Assembly: GCA_025057315.1 (NCBI GenBank)
Contig: JANWXW010000050.1
Span: 99,308-163,307 of the forward strand
DNA: 64,000 bases
Direction of reading: 5' to 3'
Origin: Myxococcota bacterium
GTDB taxonomy: Bacteria; Myxococcota_A; Polyangia; Palsa-1104; JAEUJZ01
The notes beneath the pieces were generated by a model. The model saw nothing but the letters and a program-made list of their open reading frames with translations. It had not been told where the DNA came from and ran no database searches. Position 1 is the stretch's first letter, and the number at the start of each line of letters is the position of its first letter. Shown in pieces: positions 44,169 through 52,949 of the stretch. Made by a program: the position numbers and the translations under genes.

Positions 44169-45584
44169 TCAATTGATCACCCGCCGCAGCGAGCTCATCT
44201 CGCCCGGAGCAAACTCCACCGGATAGCGGCCGGTAAAGCACGCATCGCAATAGCCCTGGCCGATGACGCGTAGCCGCTTCGGCCCAGGGTCGGGGGTGAC
44301 CTCGTCCACCGCCTCCATCATGCCCTCGCGCGACAGGTACTTTAGCGTGTTGCAAGTCACGTAACGGGCGATCTCGTCTGGCGTGTGGCTGGAGGCAATC
44401 AGCTCGCTGCGCGTCGGCGTGTCGATGCCATAAAAGCACGGGTGGGTGGTTGGCGGGGAGCTGATGCGCATGTGGACCTCGCGGGCCCCAGCTGCGCGCA
44501 GCATCTTGACGATCTTGCGCGCCGTGGTGCCCCGAACCAGGGAGTCGTCTACGACGATCACACGCTTGCCATCGAGCACCTGCCGCACGGCGTTGAGCTT
44601 GAGCTTGACGCCGAAGTGGCGAATCGACTCCTCTGGCTCGATGAAGGTTCGGCCCACGTAGTGCGATCGCACCAGGCCCATCGCGAAGGGCACGCCGCTC
44701 TCTCGCGCATAGCCGATGGCGGCCGGTACGCCCGAGTCCGGCACCGGGATGACGATGTCAGCGGGCACCGGATGCTCCCGCGCCAGGCGCCGCCCCAGCG
44801 CCTCGCGCACGGCATAGACCGAACGTCCATCCATGAAGCTGTCGGGGCGGGCGAAGTAGACGTGCTCGAAGACGCAGAAGCGGCGCTCCTCCGGCACCGT
44901 CCAGGGGTGCAGGCTGTGCAGCCCCTTGCCATCGACCACCACCAGCTCGCCCGGCTCCACTTCCCGAATGAACTCCGCGCCGATCAGGTCGAAGGCCACG
45001 CTCTCCGATGAAAACACGAAGGCTCCCTTGATGCGGCCAATGCACAAGGGGCGGAAGCCCCGCGGGTCGCGCGCCGCCACCATCTGATTTTCCGACAGGA
45101 ACAGCAGCGAGTAGGCGCCCTCCACCTGCTTCAGGGCAGAGGCGATGCGCCCAGGCAGCTCCAGTTCGCGCGCCCGCGCCAGCAGGTGCAGGATGACCTC
45201 GCTGTCTGAAGTGGACTGAAAGATAGCTCCGTCCAGTTCCAGGCGCTTGCGCAGGTCAACCGCGTTGATCAAGTTGCCATTGTGCGCCACGGCCACCGCG
45301 CCGTGCGCATACTCCACGCAGAAGGGCTGTGCGTTGGGCAGCGAAGAGTCGCCCGCGGTCGAGTAGCGCACGTGCCCCACAGCGTAAGGCCCGCGCAATG
45401 AGCGCAGCAATGCCCGGTCGAAGGCCTCGCCTACCAGCCCCATGCGACGCTCGGTGCGCAGGCGATCGCCATCGGAGACGGTGATACCGGCTGACTCCTG
45501 GCCGCGGTGCTGCAGGGCGTGAAGGCCCAGGTAGGTCAGGTTAGCTGCCTCGGGGTGGCCGAAGACACCAAAGATCCCGCACAT
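44169..45584 (-). CDS. purF: amidophosphoribosyltransferase
   Basis: 471 residues. First enzyme of purine synthesis, making phosphoribosylamine from PRPP and glutamine. The Ntn nucleophile is C2 ([10 protein letters not shown]), the PRPP loop is [13 protein letters not shown], and the glutaminase part has [11 protein letters not shown]. Cysteines in [18 protein letters not shown] and YCDACFTG correspond to the four ligands of the [4Fe-4S] cluster of the Bacillus-type enzyme, so it is the oxygen-sensitive iron-sulfur form. GAGG lies ahead of the ATG. Confidence 0.97.
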   Translation of the reverse strand: MCGIFGVFGHPEAANLTYLGLHALQHRGQESAGITVSDGDRLRTERRMGLVGEAFDRALLRSLRGPYAVGHVRYSTAGDSSLPNAQPFCVEYAHGAVAVAHNGNLINAVDLRKRLELDGAIFQSTSDSEVILHLLARARELELPGRIASALKQVEGAYSLLFLSENQMVAARDPRGFRPLCIGRIKGAFVFSSESVAFDLIGAEFIREVEPGELVVVDGKGLHSLHPWTVPEERRFCVFEHVYFARPDSFMDGRSVYAVREALGRRLAREHPVPADIVIPVPDSGVPAAIGYARESGVPFAMGLVRSHYVGRTFIEPEESIRHFGVKLKLNAVRQVLDGKRVIVVDDSLVRGTTARKIVKMLRAAGAREVHMRISSPPTTHPCFYGIDTPTRSELIASSHTPDEIARYVTCNTLKYLSREGMMEAVDEVTPDPGPKRLRVIGQGYCDACFTGRYPVEFAPGEMSSLRRVIN

Positions 45585-45690
45585 CTACATGACCTCGCTG
45601 CGCTGGATGGAGCCCGTACACAGGCTGCGGGGGCGTGATCTCAGCGGAGGGACTGCTTCTAGCATACCTTCCGCCCCCCTCCAAGCGCCC

Positions 45691-45999
45691 TTATGGGCCC
45701 TGAAGCAGCACCCACAGGGCTAGCCCGAGCACTGCGGCTGAGGTCAGCCCCAGTGGTACCAGCCACCACGCGGAGGCCGCGATGCTTGCCCGGGGGACCG
45801 GGCGCGTCACCTGGACTCTGGTTGGCATCCGCGGCAGGGGTAGGGTGCGCTCCGACTCCGGGCCACGCCCCTCCAACGGCCCCACCAGGTTCTGCAGCGC
45901 CGGCGAGGGTGGCAGCACCTCGCCGGGGTCGAGCTGCTCTACCTCCACCGTGGCATCGTTTTCCTCTGGCTCTGTCCTCGGTTCGCGTGCTTCCGCCAC
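45691..45999 (-). CDS. tail-anchored membrane protein
   Basis: 102 residues. An acidic N-terminal half (EPRTEPEENDATVEVEQLD) and a Pro-rich region lead to one C-terminal membrane helix (WWLVPLGLTSAAVLGLALWV) ending LLQGP. The cytoplasmic part has no known domain. It follows the next small gene by nine bases, in the same operon. Confidence 0.6.
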   Translation of the reverse strand: MAEAREPRTEPEENDATVEVEQLDPGEVLPPSPALQNLVGPLEGRGPESERTLPLPRMPTRVQVTRPVPRASIAASAWWLVPLGLTSAAVLGLALWVLLQGP

Positions 46000-46008
46000 G
46001 GCCTGTCC

Positions 46009-46284
46009 TCACGTGGGTTCCATCCGGCGCCGCAGCTCGACGCGCACTGCCATCTGCGCCGCTCGCAGTCCGGCCAGCACGCCATCCTCGTAGTTCCAGC
46101 GCGCATTGCCTGCCAGCTCCGGGTAGTCATCGGGCTGCAGGAGATCGTCCGCACACAGGCGGGGGCAGAGGGCCTGCGCCTGCCGCAGCACCCGCTCCTG
46201 CTGCTGCGCCACCATGCGTTCCAGGAGGTCCTCGAGGGCCTCGGCCAGCGAGACATCAGGGCCGCGCGCATCCTCTGTTGCCAT
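46009..46284 (-). CDS. small conserved-looking protein
   Basis: 91 residues, predicted helical, with ALEDLLERMVAQQQERVLRQA and DDLLQPDDYPELAGNARWNYEDG. The phrase with DYPEL and the following Trp-Asn suggests a conserved small domain, but no family is recognised. Upstream gene of a two-gene unit with the tail-anchored protein. Divergent from the paralogous secreted pair with 37 bases between starts. Confidence 0.6.
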   Translation of the reverse strand: MATEDARGPDVSLAEALEDLLERMVAQQQERVLRQAQALCPRLCADDLLQPDDYPELAGNARWNYEDGVLAGLRAAQMAVRVELRRRMEPT

Positions 46285-46308
46285 GACAGCAGTCGAGCAT
46301 ATCCGTGC

Positions 46309-46314
46309 TATACT
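46309..46314 (+). promoter_or_regulatory. -10-like hexamer 7 nt before ATG
   Basis: TATACT (five of six), preceded by GC, ends seven bases before the ATG at 46322 with no ribosome-binding site between. ATGACA lies 20 bases upstream, a poor spacing for a -35. Confidence 0.4.
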
Positions 46315-46321
46315 TGCAACG

Positions 46322-46996
46322 ATGCTGGTCAGATCAGTCGGGATCCTCTGTCTTGTCGGGACCCTATTTCCGCATGTGGCAGCGGCCCAGCAATGTGCCC
46401 TGCGTTACACGGAGAGCTTTGCGCGGCTGCCGTCCCTGGGCCTGCGCAATCTCAGCCAAGCCCAGGCCATCTCCGAGGTCAACAACCTATTTGGCCCGCG
46501 CCCCGATGTATGCGAACCCGGCGGTTACAAGGTCTTCCTGGATGCCTTTACGGATTATGCCCGCGAGGCGCTGCGCGCCCCCGTGCGTACCCGCGACGGC
46601 ATGATTCGCGTCGCCATTGCGGCGGTGCAGCAGGGCCCGCTGCGCGTCCCGTTTGAAGAGAGCAAGACCGCGGTGACGCTGTTTCGCCAGACCCGCTCCA
46701 ATATCCACGCCATTGCTGACGATGTCGGCATCACGCCCCTGATGCAGCAGCTCCTGGACGCCCTGGAGCGCTCCGGTCCGCCGGCGACCACGGCCCCGCC
46801 CCCTCCGCCCCCCAGCCCCGCGCCAGGGTCGCCCGGCGCGCCTTCGGTGCAGCAGGTGCGCGTTCCTCAGGTGCCGCTACCGCCCTGGGCAGTGATCTCG
46901 CTCTATGAGATTCGCGACGCGCTGAACAGCAAAAACACCGGCGTGGCGCTGGGCAAGCTGGAGGCAATCCTGAAGTGGATGGAGACGGCACAGTGA
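46322..46996 (+). CDS. secreted protein of a tandem paralogous pair (first copy)
   Basis: 224 residues. A signal peptide (GILCLVGTLFPHVAAA) is followed by a helical domain of about 135 residues with a Cys near its start and a second in the motif VCEPGGYKVFLDAF. A Pro-rich linker follows, then a conserved C-terminal segment starting VRVPQVPLPPWAVISLYEI and ending in a helix (LGKLEAILKWME). The next gene encodes a paralogue with the same order of parts. No known family. The stop overlaps the next start (TGATG). Confidence 0.7.
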   Translation: MLVRSVGILCLVGTLFPHVAAAQQCALRYTESFARLPSLGLRNLSQAQAISEVNNLFGPRPDVCEPGGYKVFLDAFTDYAREALRAPVRTRDGMIRVAIAAVQQGPLRVPFEESKTAVTLFRQTRSNIHAIADDVGITPLMQQLLDALERSGPPATTAPPPPPPSPAPGSPGAPSVQQVRVPQVPLPPWAVISLYEIRDALNSKNTGVALGKLEAILKWMETAQ

Positions 46997-47781
46997 TGAC
47001 TCGCTGGGCTCAGGCCGGCGGGCTGGGTCTGCTCGCCGCGCTGCTCCCCTCCAGTCTGTGGGGGCAGGGGACCGACTTGCGGGGCGGCGGCCTGTTTGGC
47101 GTAAGCTGCGTGCAGGGCTACGCCCGCGCCTTCGGTGAGATCAACGCCGCAGCCAGCGCCCTGCGGCTGCGGCTGGAGACGGCGCAGGCCGAGGTGAGTC
47201 GGGCCTTCCGCGACCGCCCGGGTCGCTGCGAGGCCGGTGCGTACGACTATTACCTCGATCAGCTCCTGGGGTTCGTCACGCGTGCACTCCGCTCGGGGGC
47301 CACGCCGCAGACCCCCAAGGAGGGGTGGGTCCGGGCCGCGGCCCTGCTGATGGACTATGCCCCCCAGCAGGTGCCATGTGCAGAGTATCCCCATGACCTG
47401 GAGCGCTTTCAGGCCATGCGCCAGACGCTGTTGTCGCTTGTTGCCGAGGCGGGAGCCGGTCCGCTGCCGAGCTCGCTGGCGGTGGCTTTCGAGCGGGCCG
47501 CACCGGTGACGGGCGCCTGTGCACCACCGCCCTCGGCCCCGGCCACACCTGCACGACCTGCCCCGCCACCTGCCTCCACGGCTGAGCTGCCGGCGGCCTC
47601 TGTCCCGGCGGAGCTGCCGCCTTCGCCGGGGATGCCTCCCCACGTCCGCTTTCCTCGGGTCCCTCTGCCCGACTGGGGGGTGATCAACCTGTACGAGATG
47701 CGCGACCAGCTGCGCCAGGGTCAGGAGGCTCTTGCCCGCGAGCGGCTGGAGCAGATCCTGCGCTGGATCGAGCAGCGCTGA
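46996..47781 (+). CDS. secreted protein of a tandem paralogous pair (second copy)
   Basis: 261 residues. Layout mirrors the upstream gene: signal peptide (LGLLAALLPSSLWG), helical domain with Cys and RCEAGAYDYYLDQL aligned to VCEPGGYKVFLDAF, a Pro/Ala-rich linker, and a C-terminal VRFPRVPLPDWGVINLYEM and LERLEQILRWIE. The two C-terminal segments align over about 45 residues without gaps, so this is an ancient tandem duplication. The ATG shares one base with the preceding TGA; a GTG three bases upstream could also start it. Confidence 0.7.
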   Translation: MTRWAQAGGLGLLAALLPSSLWGQGTDLRGGGLFGVSCVQGYARAFGEINAAASALRLRLETAQAEVSRAFRDRPGRCEAGAYDYYLDQLLGFVTRALRSGATPQTPKEGWVRAAALLMDYAPQQVPCAEYPHDLERFQAMRQTLLSLVAEAGAGPLPSSLAVAFERAAPVTGACAPPPSAPATPARPAPPPASTAELPAASVPAELPPSPGMPPHVRFPRVPLPDWGVINLYEMRDQLRQGQEALARERLEQILRWIEQR

Positions 47782-47815
47782 GCCCGACTGTGGCCTCATG
47801 GGAGGAGGAACCGGG

Positions 47816-48541
47816 ATGACCAAGGGAGTCGTGTCACAGGAGGGGCTGGATCGGCCCCTGGTGGTGCCGCTGTGGCCTGCGCACGCCCCTCCTGCGCGCC
47901 CTGTGCCCTGCAGCTGGGGTCTGTTTCCGCTCTCCACCGATTCGTTGCCGGGGCTGTGTGCCCTGCTTGCCGCACTGTTTCTGTTGCTGCTTGCCGTCGG
48001 CACTGCTGGGCCTGCGCTCGTGGTGGGCCTGCTGCTGGTGGGGACCAGCGGCGCCATGCTGCTCCGCAACGACTACCGTTGGTCCCTCCGTCTGGAGCGG
48101 GGCCGGCTGTACCTGCTGCGCAACGGTGTGTCCGTCTTTGATTCTTCGGTGCTGCCCGAGGGCCAGCAGTGCCTGCTTCTGACCGATGGGTGCGTGGAGC
48201 TGCTGCGCCGCCGTCCTGGCGAGCCGCCGGTCCCCGTCTTCGGTGTGCCGCCGCTGCGGCTGTCCAGCGCGGACCTGGTGCGGGTGCAGGAACGACTGGC
48301 CGCCGAGCGCGAAGCACTGGAGCACACCTCGCGGCAGATCGAGCTGCTGGACGACCCCGATGTGCAGGCACGCTTGCTGGGCCGGCTCCGATGCGAGGAG
48401 CGCGATCGGCCCAGCGCGCTGCGCCCGGCGCTGCTGTCCCTCTCGCAGGGCAAATCACCGCAGGCACGTACGGCCCAGGCCCTGCTTGGCCGCCATGCCG
48501 CAGAGCAGGACCTGGGGCTATCGGAGCGCCACAACACCTGA
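47816..48541 (+). CDS. two-helix membrane protein with cytoplasmic coiled coil
   Basis: 241 residues. GGAGGAGG precedes the ATG at 47816 at ideal spacing. Two adjacent membrane helices (LCALLAALFLLLLAV, ALVVGLLLVGTSGAM) are followed by a PH-like or bPH-like beta region (RNDYRWSLRLERGRLYLLRNG) and a charged helix (LVRVQERLAAEREALEH). No family is assigned. Same strand as the paralogous pair, 34 bases downstream, so it may share its transcript. Confidence 0.62.
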   Translation: MTKGVVSQEGLDRPLVVPLWPAHAPPARPVPCSWGLFPLSTDSLPGLCALLAALFLLLLAVGTAGPALVVGLLLVGTSGAMLLRNDYRWSLRLERGRLYLLRNGVSVFDSSVLPEGQQCLLLTDGCVELLRRRPGEPPVPVFGVPPLRLSSADLVRVQERLAAEREALEHTSRQIELLDDPDVQARLLGRLRCEERDRPSALRPALLSLSQGKSPQARTAQALLGRHAAEQDLGLSERHNT

Positions 48542-49030
48542 GGCGCTGCGCTCCGCCGCTGCCAGTGCATCCCCTGGGTGCGGGGCTGCCCGCTGCAACC
48601 TACGCCGCGGCGGCCGTCGCTCCCAAATCACGCTCACCTGCTCTCGCCCCGACAGCTCTAGGGCCGCCGCCACCGCGGGCGACAGGTCCACCAGGCCACG
48701 CCACCGTCCCTCCTCACTGGCACGAAGCTTGAGCACGAGCTCACCGTTGGGCAGCGTGGCCCCAAAGGGACCCCTGTCGGCCACGACGCAGACAGCCACC
48801 TTGCGCGTCCTCAGGCTCTGCAGCAGCAGCACCGTGCCGCAGGGCAGGGTCCGGTGTGCACAGACCCGTTCGCCCGGTGCCATCGGGCGCCCGGTGCAGG
48901 CCATGACCCCGCCGGCCAGCATGTCTTCCCGGCCGCCAAAACGGGTCGCGTAACCCCGCTCGGACTTTAGCTGCGCCGAGCCCAAGAGCGCCAGCAGCAG
49001 CAGCTTCCCCACAGAGAGGATGGTGTCCAT
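48518..49030 (-). CDS. RlpA-like double-psi beta-barrel protein
   Basis: 170 residues from the ATG at 49030, fixed by AAAGGAGG six bases upstream and a signal peptide (VGKLLLLALLGSAQ). The core matches the RlpA double-psi barrel: SERGYATRFGG, GVMACTGRPMAPGERVCAHRTLPCGT, VAVCVVADRGPFG and VDLSPAVAAALEL. RlpA proteins are lytic transglycosylases acting on denuded glycan at division sites. The usual C-terminal SPOR domain is missing, so targeting must differ. It overlaps the convergent gene by 24 bases. Confidence 0.83.
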   Translation of the reverse strand: MDTILSVGKLLLLALLGSAQLKSERGYATRFGGREDMLAGGVMACTGRPMAPGERVCAHRTLPCGTVLLLQSLRTRKVAVCVVADRGPFGATLPNGELVLKLRASEEGRWRGLVDLSPAVAAALELSGREQVSVIWERRPPRRRLQRAAPHPGDALAAAERSASGVVALR

Positions 49031-49050
49031 GCTGTGCCTCCTTTCGGTGT

Positions 49051-49950
49051 TTACCCCCGGGGCGGATCCTGCCGCGGGCCGAGCGCGTGCCGCACCGCGG
49101 CCAGATGGGCGGCCGTGCAACCGCAGCACCCCCCGATGGCGGTCGCACCGGCCTCGACGAGCCGCAACAGATCGTGCACAAACTGCTCGGCAGGTTCTGG
49201 CCGTGTGCGTCCTTTGCAATCTAGACCAGGGGGGTCCACCTGCGGTTGTGCCAGCAGCGGCAAGTGACCGGACGCCCACTGGGCCAGCCTCTCCACGGCA
49301 GGCAGCATGCGGCGGGCATTTTGCGAGCAGTTCAGGCCCACACCGTCCGGGGGTTCTCTGTCCATGGCTCGAAGCATGGATGCAAGCGGTATGCCCAGGG
49401 GGGTCTCCAGACCGGTGTGCCCCAGGCTCAGGGTCAGGCTGGCCAGCACCGGCCGACCGGCCGCTCCGGCGCGCGCCCCCCGCAAGGCGGCGGTCAGCTC
49501 CTGCGGGTGCCAGGCGGTTTCTAGGTGCACCGCCTCTGCGCCGGCCTGGACCAGGGCTGCGGCCAACTCGGCGCAGGCTGCCTCCACCCTGGCTGGATCC
49601 GGCTGGGGCTGCCCGGACGGACCCAGGCTGGCCACCACCCTCACCCCCGCTCCAGCAGCCGCTTCGCGAGCCAGAGCCACAGCAGCAGCGGCCATCGAGC
49701 CGATCTGGGCCGCGGGCAGGGGGGAGGCGCCCACATACAGGCGCAGGAGGTTGAAGGTGTTGGTCTGGAGCACATCCACCCCCGCGGCGACAAACTCCTC
49801 ATGGAGGGCGCGTACCTGCGCCGGATGCGTCTCCAGCCACATCTCCGGCGGTCCAGCCGTCAGGTCCAGGCCGCGAGCGAGGAGGCCGCTGCCCAGCCCC
49901 CCATCCCACAGAAGGGGGGGAGCAGCCCACATGCGTGCCACAAGGTCCAT
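49051..49950 (-). CDS. homocysteine S-methyltransferase family protein
   Basis: 299 residues. The zinc-binding cysteines are C208 (GLNCSQN), C275 and C276 (IGGCCGC). The barrel has DGGLGSGLLARG, DVLQTNTFN and LGPSGQ. The family (MmuM/BHMT type) transfers a methyl group from S-methylmethionine or a related donor to homocysteine, making methionine. The start may be the ATG at 49950 or at 49932. TATACT on the minus strand ends 12 bases before the first, again without a ribosome-binding site. Confidence 0.88.
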   Translation of the reverse strand: MDLVARMWAAPPLLWDGGLGSGLLARGLDLTAGPPEMWLETHPAQVRALHEEFVAAGVDVLQTNTFNLLRLYVGASPLPAAQIGSMAAAAVALAREAAAGAGVRVVASLGPSGQPQPDPARVEAACAELAAALVQAGAEAVHLETAWHPQELTAALRGARAGAAGRPVLASLTLSLGHTGLETPLGIPLASMLRAMDREPPDGVGLNCSQNARRMLPAVERLAQWASGHLPLLAQPQVDPPGLDCKGRTRPEPAEQFVHDLLRLVEAGATAIGGCCGCTAAHLAAVRHALGPRQDPPRG

Positions 49951-50047
49951 GCGGGAGGGGGGAGTATATCGAGATCCGCGGCCTGGGAAGCCCCCTGGTC
50001 TGGACCCGGCGCCAGATCCCGGCCTCCGGCTGTGCGTTCCACAACCC

Positions 50048-51094
50048 ATGAGGCGCGTCGTGGTTCTTACCAGCCACTCTGCCTTCCAGAACGCCGTGCT
50101 GCGCGCGGTGCTGGCGGGGGGGGTCTTTGGTTTTCTTACCTCTGTCCATCTGCCGGTCTGGCTGCTTGGCTGCCTCTTTGTGCTGCTGCTGGGAGCGGCG
50201 CTGGTGCCGCCGCGCGGACTCCGCCAGGGCGCGCTCCTGCTCCTGCTCGGCTTGCTGGGCGCCAGCAGGGCCTGGGTGCCATCTGCCGGGCCCTGGGTGG
50301 GGGCCTTGGGCCTGGGCCTGTGGGTGGGGCTCGCAGGGGCGGGGCTGCCGGCCTGGCAGCGGGGGGCGGCGACGCTGGCCACGATGTTGCTTGCAGCTGG
50401 GGCCGCCCGGCTGCCGGGGGCTCTGGAACGGCTAGAGGTGCTGGCTGGCCTGCCCGGGGCCCTGCCCTCCGTCCTATGCGGCTTGGGCATGGGCCTCATC
50501 GTGGGCAGTGCGGTGCTGGTCCGACAATTGCGCCTGGTCCAGCAACCCGTGGGGCGGGGGCTGGAGGCCCTGCTGCCGCCCCCGGAGCATACAGATGAGA
50601 TCAGCGATCTGGTGCGGCAAGCCTTCGCCACCTACCGCGAGGCGGCCGGGGTCCTGATAGATCAGCCCCAGGCCGTCGCGGCGGCCGAGGACCTGCTCAG
50701 GAGAATCACCCAGTTCGGGCGGCGTTGGGCCGAGATCGAAGACCAGGCGCGGCGCTGCGACCGCGCCCGGCTGCAGCAGCGGCACCACCAGCTGGGCGAG
50801 CGTCTGGCGGCGACGCAGGATGAGCAGGCACGCGCCGAGTACGAGCGGGCGCGGGCCGCGTTGGACGCGCAGCTGGGCTACCTGGCTGACATCGACATCG
50901 GGCGGGAGCGGGCCGTGGCCCGTCTGCACCACCAGGTGGCGACCCTGGAGCGGCTGCGCCTGGCCGCGCTGCGGCACCGCTCGGTGGATGCGGCGCGGAT
51001 GGGGGAGGAACTCAAGGCCGTGCTCGAGGACCTGGCCCGGGCCGGCCAGGAGCTGGATGCAGCCACCGAGGCCCTGGCCGAGGTGCCGGTGTAG
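50048..51094 (+). CDS. multi-helix membrane protein with long coiled coil
   Basis: 348 residues. The first 160 residues are about five membrane helices (VWLLGCLFVLLLGAALV, ALLLLLGLLGAS, ALGLGLWVGLAGAG). The C-terminal half is a continuous coiled coil rich in Arg, Glu and Ala (RRWAEIEDQARRCDRARLQQ). It may be a scaffold linking the membrane to a cytoplasmic assembly. No family is recognised. Confidence 0.62.
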   Translation: MRRVVVLTSHSAFQNAVLRAVLAGGVFGFLTSVHLPVWLLGCLFVLLLGAALVPPRGLRQGALLLLLGLLGASRAWVPSAGPWVGALGLGLWVGLAGAGLPAWQRGAATLATMLLAAGAARLPGALERLEVLAGLPGALPSVLCGLGMGLIVGSAVLVRQLRLVQQPVGRGLEALLPPPEHTDEISDLVRQAFATYREAAGVLIDQPQAVAAAEDLLRRITQFGRRWAEIEDQARRCDRARLQQRHHQLGERLAATQDEQARAEYERARAALDAQLGYLADIDIGRERAVARLHHQVATLERLRLAALRHRSVDAARMGEELKAVLEDLARAGQELDAATEALAEVPV

Positions 51095-51700
51095 CCCCCT
51101 CTGGAGCTACCGCCCTCCTTACGTTTCTCTGCTGCCAGGGGGCCCGGTCGCATAGAATGCCGCCTCCCAGAGCCGGGGGGGCCTGGGGGGCAGGTCTGCC
51201 TCGTGGAGGTGCTGCGCCGCCCGGTGCAGCGCAGCCGGATGCGGGGGAGCAGCTGGCGGAGCCAGGGCAGCAGGCGCAGCAGGAATGGGTCGCAGGACGA
51301 GCCTATCGGTCCCAGTGGGGGCCCCTGGGGTCTAGGCCGGCTGCCACCTGCCGCCGGACCCATTTGGCGGGATGGACGCCGTGCTGTGCGGCGGCGAGAT
51401 GAATTCGACTCGCCCACCCCCCAACAATGGCAACAATAATAACAGAACAGCGTGGTCAGCGGCCGCATCTAGCTCCTCCGCACGCTGGGAGGACCGCTGC
51501 GCGAAGGTGGTCGATGGCCCTGGGAGGAAGGACAGCCCACAGGGGGAAATGCGCCGCCGCAGACCCGGGAGCCCACCAGCACCTTCGACTCCCGTCGCAA
51601 CCGCTGCGGGGCCAGGCTCATCATGCAGCTTGAGCGCTGGCAGGGCAGAGCCATGTGCCCTCGGGACAGTCGGCGCAAAAGCGCAACGAGCCCATTCATC

Positions 51701-51802
51701 CCATTGCCGAATTCCACCATTGCCGAATTCCAACGATCCCATCGATCCCTATCGATATCGATCCCTAACGATCCCAACGATCCCGCCAATTCCAACGATC
51801 CC
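51701..51802. repeat. 16-bp tandem duplication followed by six CGATCCC units
   Basis: CCATTGCCGAATTCCA occurs twice head to tail (51701-51716 and 51717-51732). CGATCCC then occurs six times at 51734, 51743, 51759, 51769, 51778 and 51796, spaced mostly 9-10 bases. Slippage-generated repeat or multi-site operator. Confidence 0.6.
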
Positions 51803-51877
51803 GTCGAGCCCGACGAGGATGACCGCTGACCCCGAGAAACAGAGCCTCGCCTCTGGCCGCTCCATCCCGTCCTCAGC

Positions 51878-51883
51878 TACACT
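51878..51883 (+). promoter_or_regulatory. -10-like hexamer 7 nt before ATG
   Basis: TACACT, preceded by GC, ends seven bases before the ATG at 51891, with no ribosome-binding site. The same hexamer lies upstream of the MopE-like gene. Confidence 0.35.
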
Positions 51884-51890
51884 ACAGCCC

Positions 51891-52940
51891 ATGGTGCGCC
51901 TTCGATGCCTTAGCTGCCTGATGGCCGTGCTCGGCAGCTGCACCTTCCAGGTGCCGGTGCAGCCTCTCTGCGAGGGGGCCTTCTGCCCGCAGGACCTGTC
52001 CGGCCCGCCACCTGTCGGCTCCCCGGCAGACCTAGGCGCACCGGACCTGAGCGCACCGGATCTTGTGCCGCCCTTGGACCCCGGCCGCGACGGCCCGCTT
52101 CCTGTGGGGATGCTCGAGGTGAGGGTGCCCATCCCCGGCCCCTTCAACGACACCGACGTGACCATCCTGGCCCCTGGCAGGGCCCAGGAGCTAGATGCCG
52201 GGCCCTTCCCGCTGGTCCTGATCTCACCGGCCATGTGGGTCCCGCGCGACCAATACCTGGGCTATGCGCGCCGCCTGGCCAGCCATGGCCTTATGGCGGC
52301 AGCGCAGAGCCCCCGCAACGAGCTGGACGTGACCGCCTATCGCAACCACACCCGGAGCGTGCTGGACTGGCTGCTCGCCCCCTCTGGACAGGGGGCAGAC
52401 CGGGTGCGCGGGCGGGCGGACCCGAGTCGGGTTGGGCTGCTCGGCCACGGCCGCGGCGCCAAGATCAGCTTCCTGGTGGCGGCCATCGACTCCCGCATCC
52501 GTGCCCTGCTGGCGATCGATCCGGTGGATAGCAGCGAGGCGCTCACCGCGCGCATGGTCGTGCCGGGGCTGAACCTGGGCGGTGCGGCCCTGGTGCTGCT
52601 GGGAGAGACGGTCAGTCGGGGTGGGGGCGCCGCCTGCCCGCAGCCCGATGAGGACTTCGAGGCCCTCTATATGTTGGCCCGGGGGCCGGCGGTCCGCATC
52701 ACGTTCTCCGACGCCGGTCACCATGACTTCGTAGCCGACCGCGCACGGTGTGGCTGGGTCTGCGCCGTCTGCCCGAGCGGCTCGTCGCCACCTGAGCGCA
52801 CCCATGCGCTGGCGGTCAAGTACGCGGCGGCCTACTTTCTCCATGCGCTTGCGGGTCGGGCCGAGGCGCTGTCGTTTCTAACGGGGGCAGGATTTTTGCA
52901 AGATGCCCAGTCGGGGGCGGTGACGCAGGTGTCCAAGTAG
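51891..52940 (+). CDS. alpha/beta-hydrolase-like lipoprotein lacking the nucleophile
   Basis: 349 residues. The signal peptide ends in the lipobox LGSC; a linker with repeated PDL units follows. From about 75 on it is an alpha/beta hydrolase of the chlorophyllase/PET-hydrolase-like type: PLVLISPAMW, YARRLASHGLMAAAQS, RVGLLGHGRGAKISF, LLAIDPVD, and FSDAGHHDFV. The nucleophile elbow should read GHSxG; here it is G185-H186-G187-R188-G189, so serine is replaced by glycine. Asp210 and His277/278 are kept. It is thus probably inactive as a hydrolase and may bind a ligand. Confidence 0.8.
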   Translation: MVRLRCLSCLMAVLGSCTFQVPVQPLCEGAFCPQDLSGPPPVGSPADLGAPDLSAPDLVPPLDPGRDGPLPVGMLEVRVPIPGPFNDTDVTILAPGRAQELDAGPFPLVLISPAMWVPRDQYLGYARRLASHGLMAAAQSPRNELDVTAYRNHTRSVLDWLLAPSGQGADRVRGRADPSRVGLLGHGRGAKISFLVAAIDSRIRALLAIDPVDSSEALTARMVVPGLNLGGAALVLLGETVSRGGGAACPQPDEDFEALYMLARGPAVRITFSDAGHHDFVADRARCGWVCAVCPSGSSPPERTHALAVKYAAAYFLHALAGRAEALSFLTGAGFLQDAQSGAVTQVSK

Positions 52941-52949
52941 CCTGACAGG

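Larger units (their letters stand above)
51095..51890. other. 796-base gene-poor region with short tandem repeats
   Basis: No convincing gene is seen. A frame in phase with the hydrolase-like gene stays open from about 51370, but its composition is low-complexity and unlike a protein. The stretch holds a run rich in CAA and AAT near 51425-51450 and the tandem repeats at 51701-51802. Confidence 0.45.
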
